Origin: Tragulus kanchil | Lineage: Eukaryota; Chordata; Mammalia; Artiodactyla; Tragulidae | Direction: 5' to 3' | Assembly (NCBI GenBank): GCA_022376925.1 | Contig: JAIOJX010000003.1 | Location: 38,679,874 to 38,743,873 of the forward strand | Length of the DNA: 64,000 bases | Part shown: positions 35,008 through 47,500 of the stretch, one piece after another | How the letters are laid out: each line of letters opens with the position of its first letter | Position numbering within the stretch: the first letter of the stretch is position 1 | Notes under the pieces: generated by a model | Seen by the model: the letters and a program-made list of their open reading frames with translations, nothing else | Told to the model about the DNA's origin: nothing | The model's database searches: none | Position numbers and translations under genes: made by a program

Positions 35008-35508
35008 GAGAAGTGATTTTTAAAAGGAAGGAGGAGAAAAAAGGAGCCAGTTAGTCCCAAAAGAAACCCCTGGCCACCTGACGCACCTCTGGCATCCAGA
35101 GAGAGCGAGCACTGGAGCGCCGCCCACCGGGCTGCGTGAATCACACACACTCAGGATGTTACTCCTCTCTCAGCCTCAGTGCAGATTTAAGATTTTCTGT
35201 GCTTTACAAGTGGCTGAAGCAACAATCAAGGTGTTCTGCTTCTTTACAATGGCCAACGGTTCCAATCCTCACCTCATAATTAGACATGAGATGGAGAACT
35301 CAACGGGTCTATCTCCCAACAACCAAAAGTGCGACAATTCGGGAGACGCTTCCTCGAAGGCCCTACCATGCCCATGACCTTGGAGACTCACCTCACCAGA
35401 CCAGGGGCCCCCTGAGGCTCCTGTGACCTCCGTTAGCGGAGACAGAACACTCCCCGTTGCAGTTTCAGCCTTGCTCACTGGAGGAAACCCAATGAGTGAA
35501 TGTTAGAT
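35008..35508. other. Unique sequence
   Basis: No gene; frames of up to 73 codons show no domain. Confidence 0.5.
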
Positions 35509-35697
35509 GGGCCCTCCCTGAGGTTCAGACAATAAAGAGTCTGCCTGCAATGCAGGAAACCTGGGTTCGATCCCTGGGTCAGGAAGATCCCCCGAAGAAG
35601 GGAATGGCCACCCACTCCAGTATTCTGGAGAACTCCATGGACAGAAGAGCTTGGTATGCGACAGTCAACGTGGTCACAAAGGGTCAGACACAAGTGT
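35509..35697 (+). mobile_element. Bov-tA SINE
   Basis: Sense, good B-box 'gggttcgatccctgggtcag'. A short deletion removes the usual 'ttgcctgg' part near 35625. Confidence 0.9.
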
Positions 35698-35715
35698 GTG
35701 TCCAACACTTTCCCT

Positions 35716-37213
35716 TCTTTTAATTTATTTTATAAATGTATTTACTTTAAATTGAAGGATCATTGTTTTACAGCATTGTGTTGGTTTATACCAAACATCA
35801 ACATAAATCAGTCACAGGTATCCCCGTGTCCCCTCCCGCCTCCCACCCATTCCCACACTTCTAGATTGCTAATGAGCCCTGGCATGAGTTCCCTGAGTCA
35901 TACAGCAAATTCCCACTGGCCATCTACTTTACAGATCATAAGGTATGTTTCCATGTTACTCTCTCCATAAATCCCACCCTTCCCTTCTCCGCCTTCTCTA
36001 GCCACGTCCGTAAGTCTGTTCTCTATGTTGGTGTCTCCACTGCTGCTCTGCAAATAGGTTCATCAGTACTATCTTTCTAAACTCCATATAGATGCATTAG
36101 TATATGATACCTGTTTTTCTCTTTCTGACTTACTTCACTGTTTAATAAGATCTAGATTCATCCACCTCATTATGAGTGACTCAAATACGTTCCCTTTTAT
36201 GACTGAGTAATATTCCATGTATATATGTACCACAGCTTCTTTATCCAGTCATCTGTCGATGGACATCTAGGTTGCTTCCATGTTCTAGCTATTGTAAATA
36301 CTGCTGCAATGAACACTGGGGTTACATGTATCTTTTTCAATTTTTGTTTCCTCAGGGTATTTACCTAGTACTCAGACTGCTGGGTCATATGGTGACTTTA
36401 TTTCTTTTTTAAGGAATCTCCATACTGTTCTCCATAATGGCTGTATCAATTTACATTCCCACCCAAAGTGCAAGAGAGCTCCCTTTTCTCCATGCCCTCT
36501 CCAACACTGTTTGTAGACTTTTTGATGATGGCCATTCTGACCAGTGTGAAGTAATATTGTAGTTTCGATTTGCATTTCTCTAATAATGAGTGATGGATGT
36601 TGAGCATCTTTTCATGTGTCTTCTTTGGAAACATCTCTGCTTAGGTCTTTTGCCTACTTTTTAAATTGGATTGTTTGTTTTTCTGGTACTGATTTGTATG
36701 AACTGATTGTATTTTTGAAATTAATCCTTTGTCAATTGTTTCATTTGCTATTATCTTTTTCCATTCTGAGGACTCTATTTTCACCTTCTTTATAGTTTCC
36801 TTTGCTGTGCAAAAATTTTAATTAGGTCCACCTTGTTTATTTTTGGTTTTATTTCCACTACTTAGGAAATGGGTCATGGAGAATCTTTCTGTGATTTATG
36901 TCATCGAGTGTTCTACCTATGTTTTCCTCTAAGAGTTTTATGGTTTCTGGTCTTATGTTTTGGTTTTTAACACATTTTGAGTTTATCTTTATGTATGGTG
37001 CTATGTGTCCTAATTTCATTCTTTTTACACATAGCTGTCCAGTTTTCCCAGCAGCACTTATTGAAGAGACTATCTTTGCCTCCTTTGTCAAAAAGAAGGT
37101 ATCCACAGGTGTGTGGGTTTATCTCTCGTCTTTTTATCTTGTTCCAATGGTTTATATTTCTGTCTTCAACACTTTGACTTTTTCACTACTTGTTAGATAA
37201 ATCTGTTAGATTT
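35716..37213 (-). mobile_element. L1, 3' part of ORF2 and 3' UTR
   Basis: Antisense 1.5-kb L1. Minus-strand frames give ENIGRTLDDINHRKILHDPF (36858-37106) and HTGQNGHHQKVYKQCWRG / LIQPLWRTVWRFLKK (36372-36575), which are recognisable ORF2 C-terminal stretches. Frameshifts separate them. The 3' end lies near 35716. Confidence 0.9.
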
Positions 37214-37377
37214 AACATTATTAGTGATTGGAGAAAAAGTAGAATGTACATTTTTCAACTATTTATTTAGAGGGAAAATGCAAATGACAATTTCAACTCT
37301 GGTCAGAATAATGAGAGGCTGGGACCCCCAACTCCTGCTCATGCAGCAAATTAGCACAAAGCTTTTCACGGGGCAAC

Positions 37378-37588
37378 CTGGTGGTGCTCAGTTGCCCCAG
37401 TAATGCCCAACTCTTTGTGATCTAATGGACTGTAGCCCACCAGTCCATGGAATTCTCCAGGCAAGAATAACGCAGTGGGTTACCATGTCCTCCTCTGGGG
37501 GATCTTCCTGACCCAGAGATCCAACCTGCATCTCCAAGTCTCCTGCACCGGAGGTGGATTCTCTACCACTGACCCACTGGGGAAGTCC
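37378..37588 (-). mobile_element. Bov-tA SINE
   Basis: Antisense, complete; the head ends 'cccactggggaagtcc'. Confidence 0.9.
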
Positions 37589-37671
37589 TGGTGATATATA
37601 TTAAGAACCAAAAAAATCATTCATTCCCTCTGGCCCAGGGAGTTCATTTCTCTAGCTGGCTCAACAGTATT

Positions 37672-37946
37672 TTTTTTGTTGTTTAATTTTGGCCTCTTTT
37701 ATTGATTTTATTTATTTATTTTCATTCATCTTTATTCTTTGGCCTGTGTGGGCCGCCCATTGCAGTGGCCTCTCTGGCTGCAGAACACCAGCTCTGGGCA
37801 CCGGCACTCCAGAGTGCTGGCTCGTAATTGGACACACCCGTCCAGCTGCTCCACGGCACGTGGGATCTTCCCAGGCCAAGGATCAGACCAGTGCCCCCTG
37901 CACTACAAGGCAGACTCTTTACCCTCTGGACCACCAGGAAGCCCCT
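37672..37946 (-). mobile_element. CHR-type SINE
   Basis: Antisense element with an AT-rich tail at left. Target-site duplications of 11 bp with one mismatch lie at 37661-37671 and 37947-37957. Minus- and plus-strand frames across it are not genes. Confidence 0.9.
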
Positions 37947-37957
37947 TCAACAGCATT

Positions 37958-38576
37958 CTTAAAGGTACAAGTTCCTGGTATTTTTCCCTACTATAAGAGA
38001 TCCATTTCTAGCTTTCAGTGTACCAGTACCTTGGGAGGTTCCAGGGTGACTGACACTGTTGGAATCCTCCCAATTCCTAAGGAAATATCTTGTCACATCT
38101 GTTTACACTTCCTGGAATCAAGCAATTCTAACAGAATCTCTCCCCTCGTTCCTATTTGGGTAAATCAGTTCTTTCCCAAGAGAAGTTTGGGAACACTCTC
38201 ATCTCTTGCCATCCCGCCTGTCCTAGGACCCCTTCTTACTTGCTAAATAAAGGTACTGTGTTCAAGAAATAGCAAACAGCCTGATAAAGAAAAAAGAAAC
38301 AAATTGACATTAAGACCCTCCTTGGCTGCTCATATTTTGCCCTAAGTGATCTATGAAGATGGAAATCAGAAGAGTGAAGCGATAAAGACTGATGTCCCCT
38401 TCTGGAAGGAAACTTTCCTGACTGATAAAAATATCTGATAATGTGATGGGGGAGGGCTGGGCATGGGCTTATACACTTGACGAAAAGTCGATCCTGCAAC
38501 TCTGCCCTTCAAATCTATGTATTTCACTGCATGCAAAAAGCAAATATAAACTACCTGAACAAAACAATACCTGAGT
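37958..38576. other. Unique sequence within D13
   Basis: No gene; it recurs at 39085-39664, with part again at 40404. Confidence 0.5.
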
Positions 38577-38715
38577 GGAATTCTCCAGGCAAGAATAACG
38601 CAGTGGGTTACCATGTCCTCCTCTGGGGATCTTCCTGACCCAGAGATCCAACCTGCATCTCCAAGTCTCCTGCACCGGAGGAGGATTCTCTACCACTGAC
38701 CCACGGGGGAAGTCC
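38577..38715 (-). mobile_element. Bov-tA SINE, second copy, cut at the D13 junction
   Basis: Starts in the middle of the element because the second D13 copy begins there. Confidence 0.9.
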
Positions 38716-38798
38716 TGGTGATATATATTAAGAACCAAAAAAATCATTCATTCCCTCTGGCCCAGGGAGTTCATTTCTCTAGCTGGCTCAACAGTATT

Positions 38799-39073
38799 TT
38801 TTTTGTTGTTTAATTTTGGCCTCTTTTATTGATTTTATTTATTTATTTTCATTCATCTTTATTCTTTGGCCTGTGTGGGCCGCCCATTGCAGTGGCCTCT
38901 CTGGCTGCAGAACACCAGCTCTGGGCACCGGCACTCCAGAGTGCTGGCTCGTAATTGGACACACCCGTCCAGCTGCTCCACGGCACGTGGGATCTTCCCA
39001 GGCCAAGGATCAGACCAGTGCCCCCTGCACTACAAGGCAGACTCTTTACCCTCTGGACCACCAGGAAGCCCCT
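38799..39073 (-). mobile_element. CHR-type SINE, second copy
   Basis: Repeats 37672-37946. Confidence 0.9.
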
Positions 39074-39664
39074 TCAACAGCATTCTTAAAGGTACAAGTT
39101 CCTGGTATTTTTCCCTACTATAAGAGATCCATTTCTAGCTTTCAGTGTACCAGTACCTTGGGAGGTTCCAGGGTGACTGACACTGTTGGAATCCTCCCAA
39201 TTCCTAAGGAAATATCTTGTCACATCTGTTTACACTTCCTGGAATCAAGCAATTCTAACAGAATCTCTCCCCTCGTTCCTATTTGGGTAAATCAGTTCTT
39301 TCCCAAGAGAAGTTTGGGAACACTCTCATCTCTTGCCATCCCGCCTGTCCTAGGACCCCTTCTTACTTGCTAAATAAAGGTACTGTGTTCAAGAAATAGC
39401 AAACAGCCTGATAAAGAAAAAAGAAACAAATTGACATTAAGACCCTCCTTGGCTGCTCATATTTTGCCCTAAGTGATCTATGAAGATGGAAATCAGAAGA
39501 GTGAAGCGATAAAGACTGATGTCCCCTTCTGGAAGGAAACTTTCCTGACTGATAAAAATATCTGATAATGTGATGGGGGAGGGCTGGGCATGGGCTTATA
39601 CACTTGACGAAAAGTCGATCCTGCAACTCTGCCCTTCAAATCTATGTATTTCACTGCATGCAAA

Positions 39665-40028
39665 GATTACCTGAGCAAATATAAACTACCTGAACAAAAA
39701 CAAACTATCCTGAGCAACTCCAGAAAGTTACGCTGCATGCATCATCAAGATCACTCAACAAATTATTAGACAAAGCCATAGCGTTCTAAGCCAGGGGACA
39801 TATGTAAAAGACTCACTGCCTCCTCAATTCAGAGGCTGCCTTTTCTGTAAGCTCAGGCTGCTTCCTAAATGCCATGACTACACACTGCAAAATTCCAGGG
39901 CAGCGATAATCTCATGGTGCCGCAGGCTCCGTCTGCATGTCTGTTCTTCATGGGGTGCACTCCACCTGAGGTACTAGAAAGAGATTAAGAATCTGGCAAC
40001 TGAGTCAATTAGCCCAGCTGTGGGGTGA
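39665..40028. other. Unique sequence within D14
   Basis: No gene or repeat recognised. Confidence 0.5.
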
Positions 40029-40224
40029 GCTTCCCTGGTGGCTCAGTGGTAAAGAATCTGCCTGCAATGCTGAAGACCCTGGTTCGATTCTTGGGTCGGG
40101 AAGAGCCCCTGGAGGAGGCCATATCAACTCACTCTAGTATTCTTGTCTGGAAAATTCCATGGACAGAGGAGCCTGGAGGGATAGAGTCCATGGTGTCACA
40201 AAGAGTTGGACACGACTGAGTGAC
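40029..40224 (+). mobile_element. Bov-tA SINE
   Basis: Sense, near full length, from 'gcttccctggtggctcagtg' to 'cacgactgagtgac'. Confidence 0.93.
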
Positions 40225-41121
40225 TAAGACATAGACACACACAGCCCAGCAAGGACCTGGTACAAAGTGGACACATCGCAGGCAATTTCTGGATAACAAA
40301 ACGGAAGTCCCCATGAGATAAACCATGAACCAGGAGGCAGGAGTAGAGTGATCTCACTCAGCAACAGGGCTGGGGCAGAAGAGGAAATACGGAGTAAATA
40401 GGCAAGTTTGGGAACACTCTCATCTCTTGCCATCCCGCCTGTCCTAGGACCCTTCTTACTTGCTAAATCAAGGTACTGTGTTCAAGAAATAGCAAACAGC
40501 CTGATAAAGAAAAAAGAAACAAATTGACATTAAGACCCTCCTTGGCTGCTCATATTTTGCCCTAAGTGATCTATGAAGATGGAAATCAGAAGAGTGAAGC
40601 GATAAAGACTGATGTCCCCTTCTGGAAGGAAACTTTCCTGACTGATAAAAATATCTGATAATGTGATGGGGGAGGGCTGGGCATGGGCTTATACACTTGA
40701 CGAAAAGTCGATCCTGCAACTCTGCCCTTCAAATCTATGTATTTCACTGCATGCAAAGATTACCTGAGCAAATATAAACTACCTGAACAAAAACAAACTA
40801 TCCTGAGCAACTCCAGAAAGTTACGCTGCATGCATCATCAAGATCACTCAACAAATTATTAGACAAAGCCATAGCGTTCTAAGCCAGGGGACATATGTAA
40901 AAGACTCACTGCCTCCTCAATTCAGAGGCTGCCTTTTCTGTAAGCTCAGGCTGCTTCCTAAATGCCATGACTACACACTGCAAAATTCCAGGGCAGCGAT
41001 AATCTCATGGTGCCGCAGGCTCCGTCTGCATGTCTGTTCTTCATGGGGTGCACTCCACCTGAGGTACTAGAAAGAGATTAAGAATCTGGCAACTGAGTCA
41101 ATTAGCCCAGCTGTGGGGTGA

Positions 41122-41317
41122 GCTTCCCTGGTGGCTCAGTGGTAAAGAATCTGCCTGCAATGCTGAAGACCCTGGTTCGATTCTTGGGTCGGGAAGATCC
41201 CCTGGAGGAGGGCATATCAACTCACTCTAGTATTCTTGTCTGGAAAATTCCATGGACAGAGGAGCCTGGAGGGATAGAGTCCATGGTGTCACAAAGAGTT
41301 GGACACGACTGAGTGAC
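41122..41317 (+). mobile_element. Bov-tA SINE, second copy
   Basis: Repeats 40029-40224 with a few substitutions; this copy is nearer the family sequence ('gaagatcccctggaggaggg'). Confidence 0.93.
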
Positions 41318-41500
41318 TAAGACATAGACACACACAGCCCAGCAAGGACCTGGTACAAAGTGGACACATCGCAGGCAATTTCTGGATAACAAAACGGAAG
41401 TCCCCATGAGATAAACCATGAACCAGGAGGCAGGAGTAGAGTGATCTCACTCAGCAACAGGGCTGGGGCAGAAGAGGAAATACGGAGTAAATAGGCAAGT

Positions 41501-41647
41501 ACACACTAGCACCCAGAGGAAGGCACATCGGGCAGCTGCTCCCAACCAAATGCCAAATCAACAAGCTCAGCTATGGACCCTGACGCACAGCCCCCTGGGA
41601 GAAGGGAAAAGTCCCGATCCTCAGGTTTGGTTCAAGCCACCACCTTA
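41501..41647. other. Unique sequence
   Basis: Nothing recognised. Confidence 0.4.
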
Positions 41648-41780
41648 GGACCTCCCTGGAGGTCCAGCTGGTAAGATTAAGATTCTGTGCTTCCAAGGCA
41701 GGGGCCACAGGCTCAATCCCTGGTCAGGAAACAAAGATCTCACATGCCTTGCGAAGTTGCAAAAAATAAAAAAAAATTAA
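41648..41780 (+). mobile_element. Short tRNA-Glu SINE
   Basis: Sense: 'ggacctccctggaggtccag' head, 'caatccctggtcaggaaaca', then an A-rich tail. Confidence 0.8.
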
Positions 41781-41958
41781 GAGATCCACAGCCCTAAGAT
41801 TGTACTTGTATTCAGCAAGCACTTACGTGGCACTGAGCCAAATCGAAGATAAAACATTGCTCCCCCTCTCAGTGAGTGTCTAGTTTAATATGGAAAAATG
41901 GAAGTAATTATGCCACAGAGTGAAAAAAAAAGAAAGATCTACATAAGCAATAAAAAAA

Positions 41959-41979
41959 AGAGAGAGAGAGAGAGAGAGA
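41959..41979. repeat. (GA)n microsatellite
   Basis: Run of about ten GA units after an A stretch. Confidence 0.9.
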
Positions 41980-42204
41980 TCTAGCAATAGAGACTAGGAA
42001 GAATGAGGTGGGGTGGGGCTTGGTGGCTCAGGAAAGGCTTCACATGAAGGTGGGCAGTAGAACCAAGTGCGAGAGACTAAAGAGGAGCAACAGATAGTGG
42101 GTTGACCAAGAATACCCCGCACTCCATTCACAACAGCCTGGAGGTGAGCAAATGGCACCCTGTGCGTGGGGCAACACAAGCAAGGATTAGGGAGCACTTT
42201 TAAT

Positions 42205-42407
42205 GGGTTCCCTGGTGGCTCAGATGGTAAAGAATCTGCCTGCAATACAGGAGACTCAGGACTCAATTTCTGGGCCAGTAAGATCGCCTGGAGAAGGAAA
42301 TGGCTCCCCACTCCAGTATTCATTCCTGGAGAATCCCATGGACAGAGGAGCCTGGTGGGCTACAGTCCGTGGGGTCACAAAGAGTCAGACGTGACTGAGC
42401 GACCAAC
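42205..42407 (+). mobile_element. Bov-tA SINE
   Basis: Sense, near full length; both ends match the family. Confidence 0.93.
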
Positions 42408-43158
42408 ACACACAGCTTTGCATAGGTGACACAAACCATGTGACACAAACCGTGAGATGATAACCACCGTAAGATTACTCAACATCCATCTCCTCAAACA
42501 GTTACAAAAAAAAAAAAAAGAGATTTTCCTTGTGATAGAAGCTTTTAAGATTTACTCTCTTAGAAACCTTCAAATATACCACACAGCAGTGCTAATTATA
42601 ATTATCCTCAAATGGACAAAAGTGATCAGGAAGTACAGATTTCTAGGAATGAGATAAATAAGTTCTGAAGAAAATGCAGAAAGCTGTGCACTTAATCTCT
42701 ATGCTATCTGGGGGCTATGCAAATAGTAACGGACAAAATGAGCAAAATCAAAGACATCCAGCCAAAGACCAGATTGTAAAGAATGTGGAAGCTACGATTC
42801 ACAGCTGAATGTATATGCAGACTTAAAAATCTTTTCATGCCTCCACAGGAAAAAAAAAAAGAAAATCAAGGTGATATTCTGAAAAACTCATTTCAATTGC
42901 AATACTGACTATAAGAATTGCCTTTCTAATATTTAAAATTTTAAACAAATTTTTACCATCAGAGCCTTTTCAAGTTTAATATATATTCATTGAAACCATT
43001 TACAATGACCAGAAATGCTTCTATGAATGCAGTCACGATTTTCAAATACAGGTTTAATCCATTTGAAAAGCACAATCCAAATCATGAGAGCCCTCCTTTA
43101 GACTACAGACAACACTGCCAGCAGCGAGGACTCGAGTGCACCCTCAAACCCTCCCACG
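42408..43158. other. AT-rich sequence within D15
   Basis: No gene; the stretch from 42897 occurs three times in the window. Confidence 0.5.
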
Positions 43159-43298
43159 CAAGTGCGAGAGACTAAGAGGAGCAACAGATAGTGGGTTGAC
43201 CAAGAATACCCCGCACTCCATTCACAACAGCCTGGAGGTGAGCAAATGGCACCCTGTGCGTGGGGCAACACAAGCAAGGATTAGGGAGCACTTTTAAT

Positions 43299-43501
43299 GG
43301 GTTCCCTGGTGGCTCAGATGGTAAAGAATCTGCCTGCAATACAGGAGACTCAGGACTCAATTTCTGGGCCAGTAAGATCGCCTGGAGAAGGAAATGGCTC
43401 CCCACTCCAGTATTCATTCCTGGAGAATCCCATGGACAGAGGAGCCTGGTGGGCTACAGTCCGTGGGGTCACAAAGAGTCAGACGTGACTGAGCGACCAA
43501 C
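43299..43501 (+). mobile_element. Bov-tA SINE, second copy
   Basis: Repeats 42205-42407. Confidence 0.93.
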
Positions 43502-46500
43502 ACACACAGCTTTGCATAGGTGACACAAACCATGTGACACAAACCGTGAGATGATAACCACCGTAAGATTACTCAACATCCATCTCCTCAAACAGTTACA
43601 AAAAAAAAAAAGAGATTTTCCTTGTGATAGAAGCTTTTAAGATTTACTCTCTTAGAAACCTTCAAATATACCACACAGCAGTGCTAATTATAATTATCCT
43701 CAAATGGACAAAAGTGATCAGGAAGTACAGATTTCTAGGAATGAGATAAATAAGTTCTGAAGAAAATGCAGAAAGCTGTGCACTTAATCTCTATGCTATC
43801 TGGGGGCTATGCAAATAGTAACGGACAAAATGAGCAAAATCAAAGACATCCAGCCAAAGACCAGATTGTAAAGAATGTGGAAGCTACGATTCACAGCTGA
43901 ATGTATATGCAGACTTAAAAATCTTTTCATGCCTCCACAGGAAAAAAAAAAAGAAAATCAAGGTGATATTCTGAAAAACTCATTTCAATTGCAATACTGA
44001 CTATAAGAATTGCCTTTCTAATATTTAAAATTTTAAACAAATTTTTACCATCAGAGCCTTTTCAAGTTTAATATATATTCATTGAAACCATTTACAATGA
44101 CCAGAAATGCTTCTATGAATGCAGTCACGATTTTCAAATACAGGTTTAATCCATTTGAAAAGCACAATCCAAATCATGAGAGCCCTCCTTTAGACTACAG
44201 ACAACACTGCCACGCAGCGAGGACTCGAGTGCACCCTTCAAACCCTCCCACGCCAGACCACAGGTTGAAAACTACCCATAGAAGGGAAGTAGCTTACAGA
44301 GAAAGAGAGGGAAATCACTCAGTCAAGCTATGTAAATATCAATGGCAGACCCACCGTGTGCAATTCTTTAAAAATTTAGCACTAAATGCAAACAAAAGGG
44401 ATGACCAGCCCACGATTCCTAAGGGACAAAAATGGGGCAAGTAGAGAAACAGATCCGTTGGAAGTCACTGGGGAAGGATTCATCTGCTGGTGCCAAACAT
44501 GGCCATGAGCTCAGTGGGCATCTCTCTGGTCCTTCTACCAGTGACACTGATACTGGACAATGGAATCCAGAGCTAACAGGACGGCAGGGGTTCTGGAAGG
44601 AGTGGAAATAAACTAGTCTGTTCTGCTCCGGCCATAAAAATGACTACTGTGTTAAGATCTCAACCGAGACAGAAACGTGACATCACAGACTAGAAATGCG
44701 GGACCAACCAATGCAAGGAGCAATAATATTCGGTTTTCCATCTCATTGGTATTTTGTCTGCTTATTACAGGTTTTCTCATGCTTCCCCCAAACAGAAAGA
44801 TAGAGGCAACGATTTGGTACCGAAAATTAAAAGGTGCTGCAGAAAAGGACTCAAATGAGAGGGCCTAGGCTGCATTTTCTATCACTTCCTCTTCCACTCC
44901 ATGACCTTGCTGAAATCAAGCTTCACCTGTGCTTCTGTCTTCAATCCATTACATTACTTGGCTTTCAACTAGTGTTTAATCATAAACTAGCTCGCTACAT
45001 TATTAATATTCCAAACTGCATTTTCAGCTAGATAATCACCCAACATCATGCTGCTGAATTACCTTAAAAGGTTATGTTCCACATTTGCTTTGACTTCAAA
45101 TACGAAACTAAGCCAAAAAAGTAAAACTAATCACCTTGCAATACTGACTATAAGAATTGCCTTTCTAATATTTAAAATTTTAAACAAATTTTTACCATCA
45201 GAGCCTTTTCAAGTTTAATATATATTCATTGAAACCATTTACAATGACCAGAAATGCTTCTATGAATGCAGTCACGATTTTCAAATACAGGTTTAATCCA
45301 TTTGAAAAGCACAATCCAAATCATGAGAGCCCTCCTTTAGACTACAGACAACACTGCCACGCAGCGAGGACTCGAGTGCACCCTTCAAACCCTCCCACGC
45401 CAGACCACAGGTTGAAAACTACCCATAGAAGGGAAGTAGCTTACAGAGAAAGAGAGGGAAATCACTCAGTCAAGCTATGTAAATATCAATGGCAGACCCA
45501 CCGTGTGCAATTCTTTAAAAATTTAGCACTAAATGCAAACAAAAGGGATGACCAGCCCACGATTCCTAAGGGACAAAAATGGGGCAAGTAGAGAAACAGA
45601 TCCGTTGGAAGTCACTGGGGAAGGATTCATCTGCTGGTGCCAAACATGGCCATGAGCTCAGTGGGCATCTCTCTGGTCCTTCTACCAGTGACACTGATAC
45701 TGGACAATGGAATCCAGAGCTAACAGGACGGCAGGGGTTCTGGAAGGAGTGGAAATAAACTAGTCTGTTCTGCTCCGGCCATAAAAATGACTACTGTGTT
45801 AAGATCTCAACCGAGACAGAAACGTGACATCACAGACTAGAAATGCGGGACCAACCAATGCAAGGAGCAATAATATTCGGTTTTCCATCTCATTGGTATT
45901 TTGTCTGCTTATTACAGGTTTTCTCATGCTTCCCCCAAACAGAAAGATAGAGGCAACGATTTGGTACCGAAAATTAAAAGGTGCTGCAGAAAAGGACTCA
46001 AATGAGAGGGCCTAGGCTGCATTTTCTATCACTTCCTCTTCCACTCCATGACCTTGCTGAAATCAAGCTTCACCTGTGCTTCTGTCTTCAATCCATTACA
46101 TTACTTGGCTTTCAACTAGTGTTTAATCATAAACTAGCTCGCTACATTATTAATATTCCAAACTGCATTTTCAGCTAGATAATCACCCAACATCATGCTG
46201 CTGAATTACCTTAAAAGGTTATGTTCCACATTTGTTTTGACTTCAAATATGAAACTAAGCAGAAGTAATATATACCATGAGCCACAAAATGACAACTGGC
46301 AGAATAACAAGCACTAATCCTCACCTTACCCTTTCTCCTCGTCCTCCCAAAGCAAAATAAATACGACTTTAATTTTGGTTGTGGAAATAGTACATTAGTT
46401 ATTTAAAATCGCTGACAGAGCACGGAAATGGCAAAGACATACTGGCATGGACTCTGATCACCTTTCAAAGACTTCTAAGATTATTGGAGCTTTCTGACCT

Positions 46501-46579
46501 TGGGTTAGTCAAAGCTACAACTAAGAATAAAGGTAGCTGATTATGTTATAGTACACATAACACATAGAATACTATATTA
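43502..46579. other. Sequence of D15/D16 without recognised genes
   Basis: A 120-codon frame (44082-44444, repeated at 45229-45591) has no domain, and its first part runs through AT-rich DNA. It occurs only because the segment is duplicated. No repeat family recognised. Confidence 0.5.
43989..46262 (+). repeat. Tandem duplication D16, period 1147 bp
   Basis: 43989-45117 recurs at 45136-46262 after about 18 bp of unmatched sequence. The part up to about 44250 also matches 42897 onwards (third copy). Confidence 0.95.
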
Positions 46580-46772
46580 TTGTTGTTGTTTAGTCACTAA
46601 GTCATGTCTAACTCTTTCGCAACTCCATGAACTGTAGTTTGTCAGGCTCCTGTCCGTGGAATTCCCAAGTAAGAATACTGGAATGGGTTGCCATTTCCTC
46701 TTCCAGAGGATCAAGCCCGTGTCTCCTGCAACGGCAAGTGGATTCTTTACCACTGAACCACCAGGGAAGCCC
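46580..46772 (-). mobile_element. Bov-tA SINE
   Basis: Antisense; head at right 'ccaccagggaagcccac', tail region at left. Confidence 0.9.
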
Positions 46773-47254
46773 ACTATGATAGTATATAATCAGTCTCAAG
46801 TATACCAAAAGGGCAATGTGAATATGTAAATTAAGTCACATATCTTCAGTGACGGCACTGCCTTGCTCCCTGTGGCACCAGAAAAAGAAGTCAATTTCAT
46901 TTCATAAGTGTCCACCGCATTCAAATTAGACGGCAAAGCCTTTAGAAAGATTCAGCTTTCTGCTAACGATGAACAAAACACTTTCCAGAGTGAGGCAGTG
47001 CTGACCCACACTTTCAGGGGGAGTAAGAAAGGGGTGGAGAGAGGAGCACATTCACTGTCCACATGGGATCCCTTTGATTCCCAACACACCTCCCCAAGGT
47101 TTATTAGATACACACGTCTCACAGAAATCTTGTCCCATTACAAGCAGGTTATCACCAGAACAAAAATGGTTAGATACCCAAATCCATATACTTAAAAAGG
47201 AGACCCAGAGACTTAGAAAAGGAACTCATAGTTGCAGAGGGCAGGGCATGGCTG
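46773..47254. other. Unique sequence
   Basis: A 95-codon frame (46908-47195) has no recognised domain. Confidence 0.45.
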
Positions 47255-47500
47255 GGGACTTAGGGAAAGTCATGTACAGACTGCAGTATTTGAAATGGAT
47301 AACCGGAAAAATCTATTATACAGTACATGGAACTCTGCTCAACACTATGTACTAGCCTGGATGGGAGGGGGGCTTGAGGGAGAATGAATTCAGGTACAGA
47401 TATATGGCCAAGCCTCTTCACTGTTCACCTGAAACTATCACAAAATTGTTAATTGGCTATATCCCAATGCAAAATGGTTTTGATGTTAAAAAAATAAATA
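47255..47500 (+). mobile_element. L1 3' UTR/3' end
   Basis: Sense: 'aacactatgtactagcctgg', 'ttcactgttcacctgaaact', 'aattggctatatcccaatgc' and an A tail. Confidence 0.85.

Larger units (their letters stand above)
37449..39664 (+). repeat. Tandem duplication D13, period about 1127 bp
   Basis: 37449-38576 recurs at 38577-39664. The second copy begins in the middle of a Bov-tA SINE. Small differences cluster at the end of the first copy. Confidence 0.95.
39310..41500 (+). repeat. Tandem duplication D14, period 1093-1094 bp
   Basis: 39310-40403 is followed directly by 40404-41500. The start also matches 38183 onwards, so this stretch exists three times. A few substitutions lie in the Bov-tA SINE. 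Confidence 0.95.
42064..44253 (+). repeat. Tandem duplication D15, period 1094-1095 bp
   Basis: 42064-43158 is followed directly by 43159-44253. The copies differ by small indels, some close to the end of the first copy. Confidence 0.95.

Noticed and set aside
35716..37213. Possible endogenous retrovirus in the antisense ORF region
   Set aside because: The protein stretches and the 3' end match L1 ORF2. No LTRs, primer binding site or gag/env-like regions were seen anywhere in the window.
37689..38246. A 185-codon frame, repeated at 38816-39373
   Set aside because: It reads through an antisense CHR-type SINE into unique DNA. Its duplication comes from D13, not from a gene family.
44082..44444. 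A 120-codon frame present twice in D16 (second at 45229) as a possible small gene
   Set aside because: Conservation between the copies is that of the whole duplicated segment, not of the frame. No domain or codon pattern is evident.
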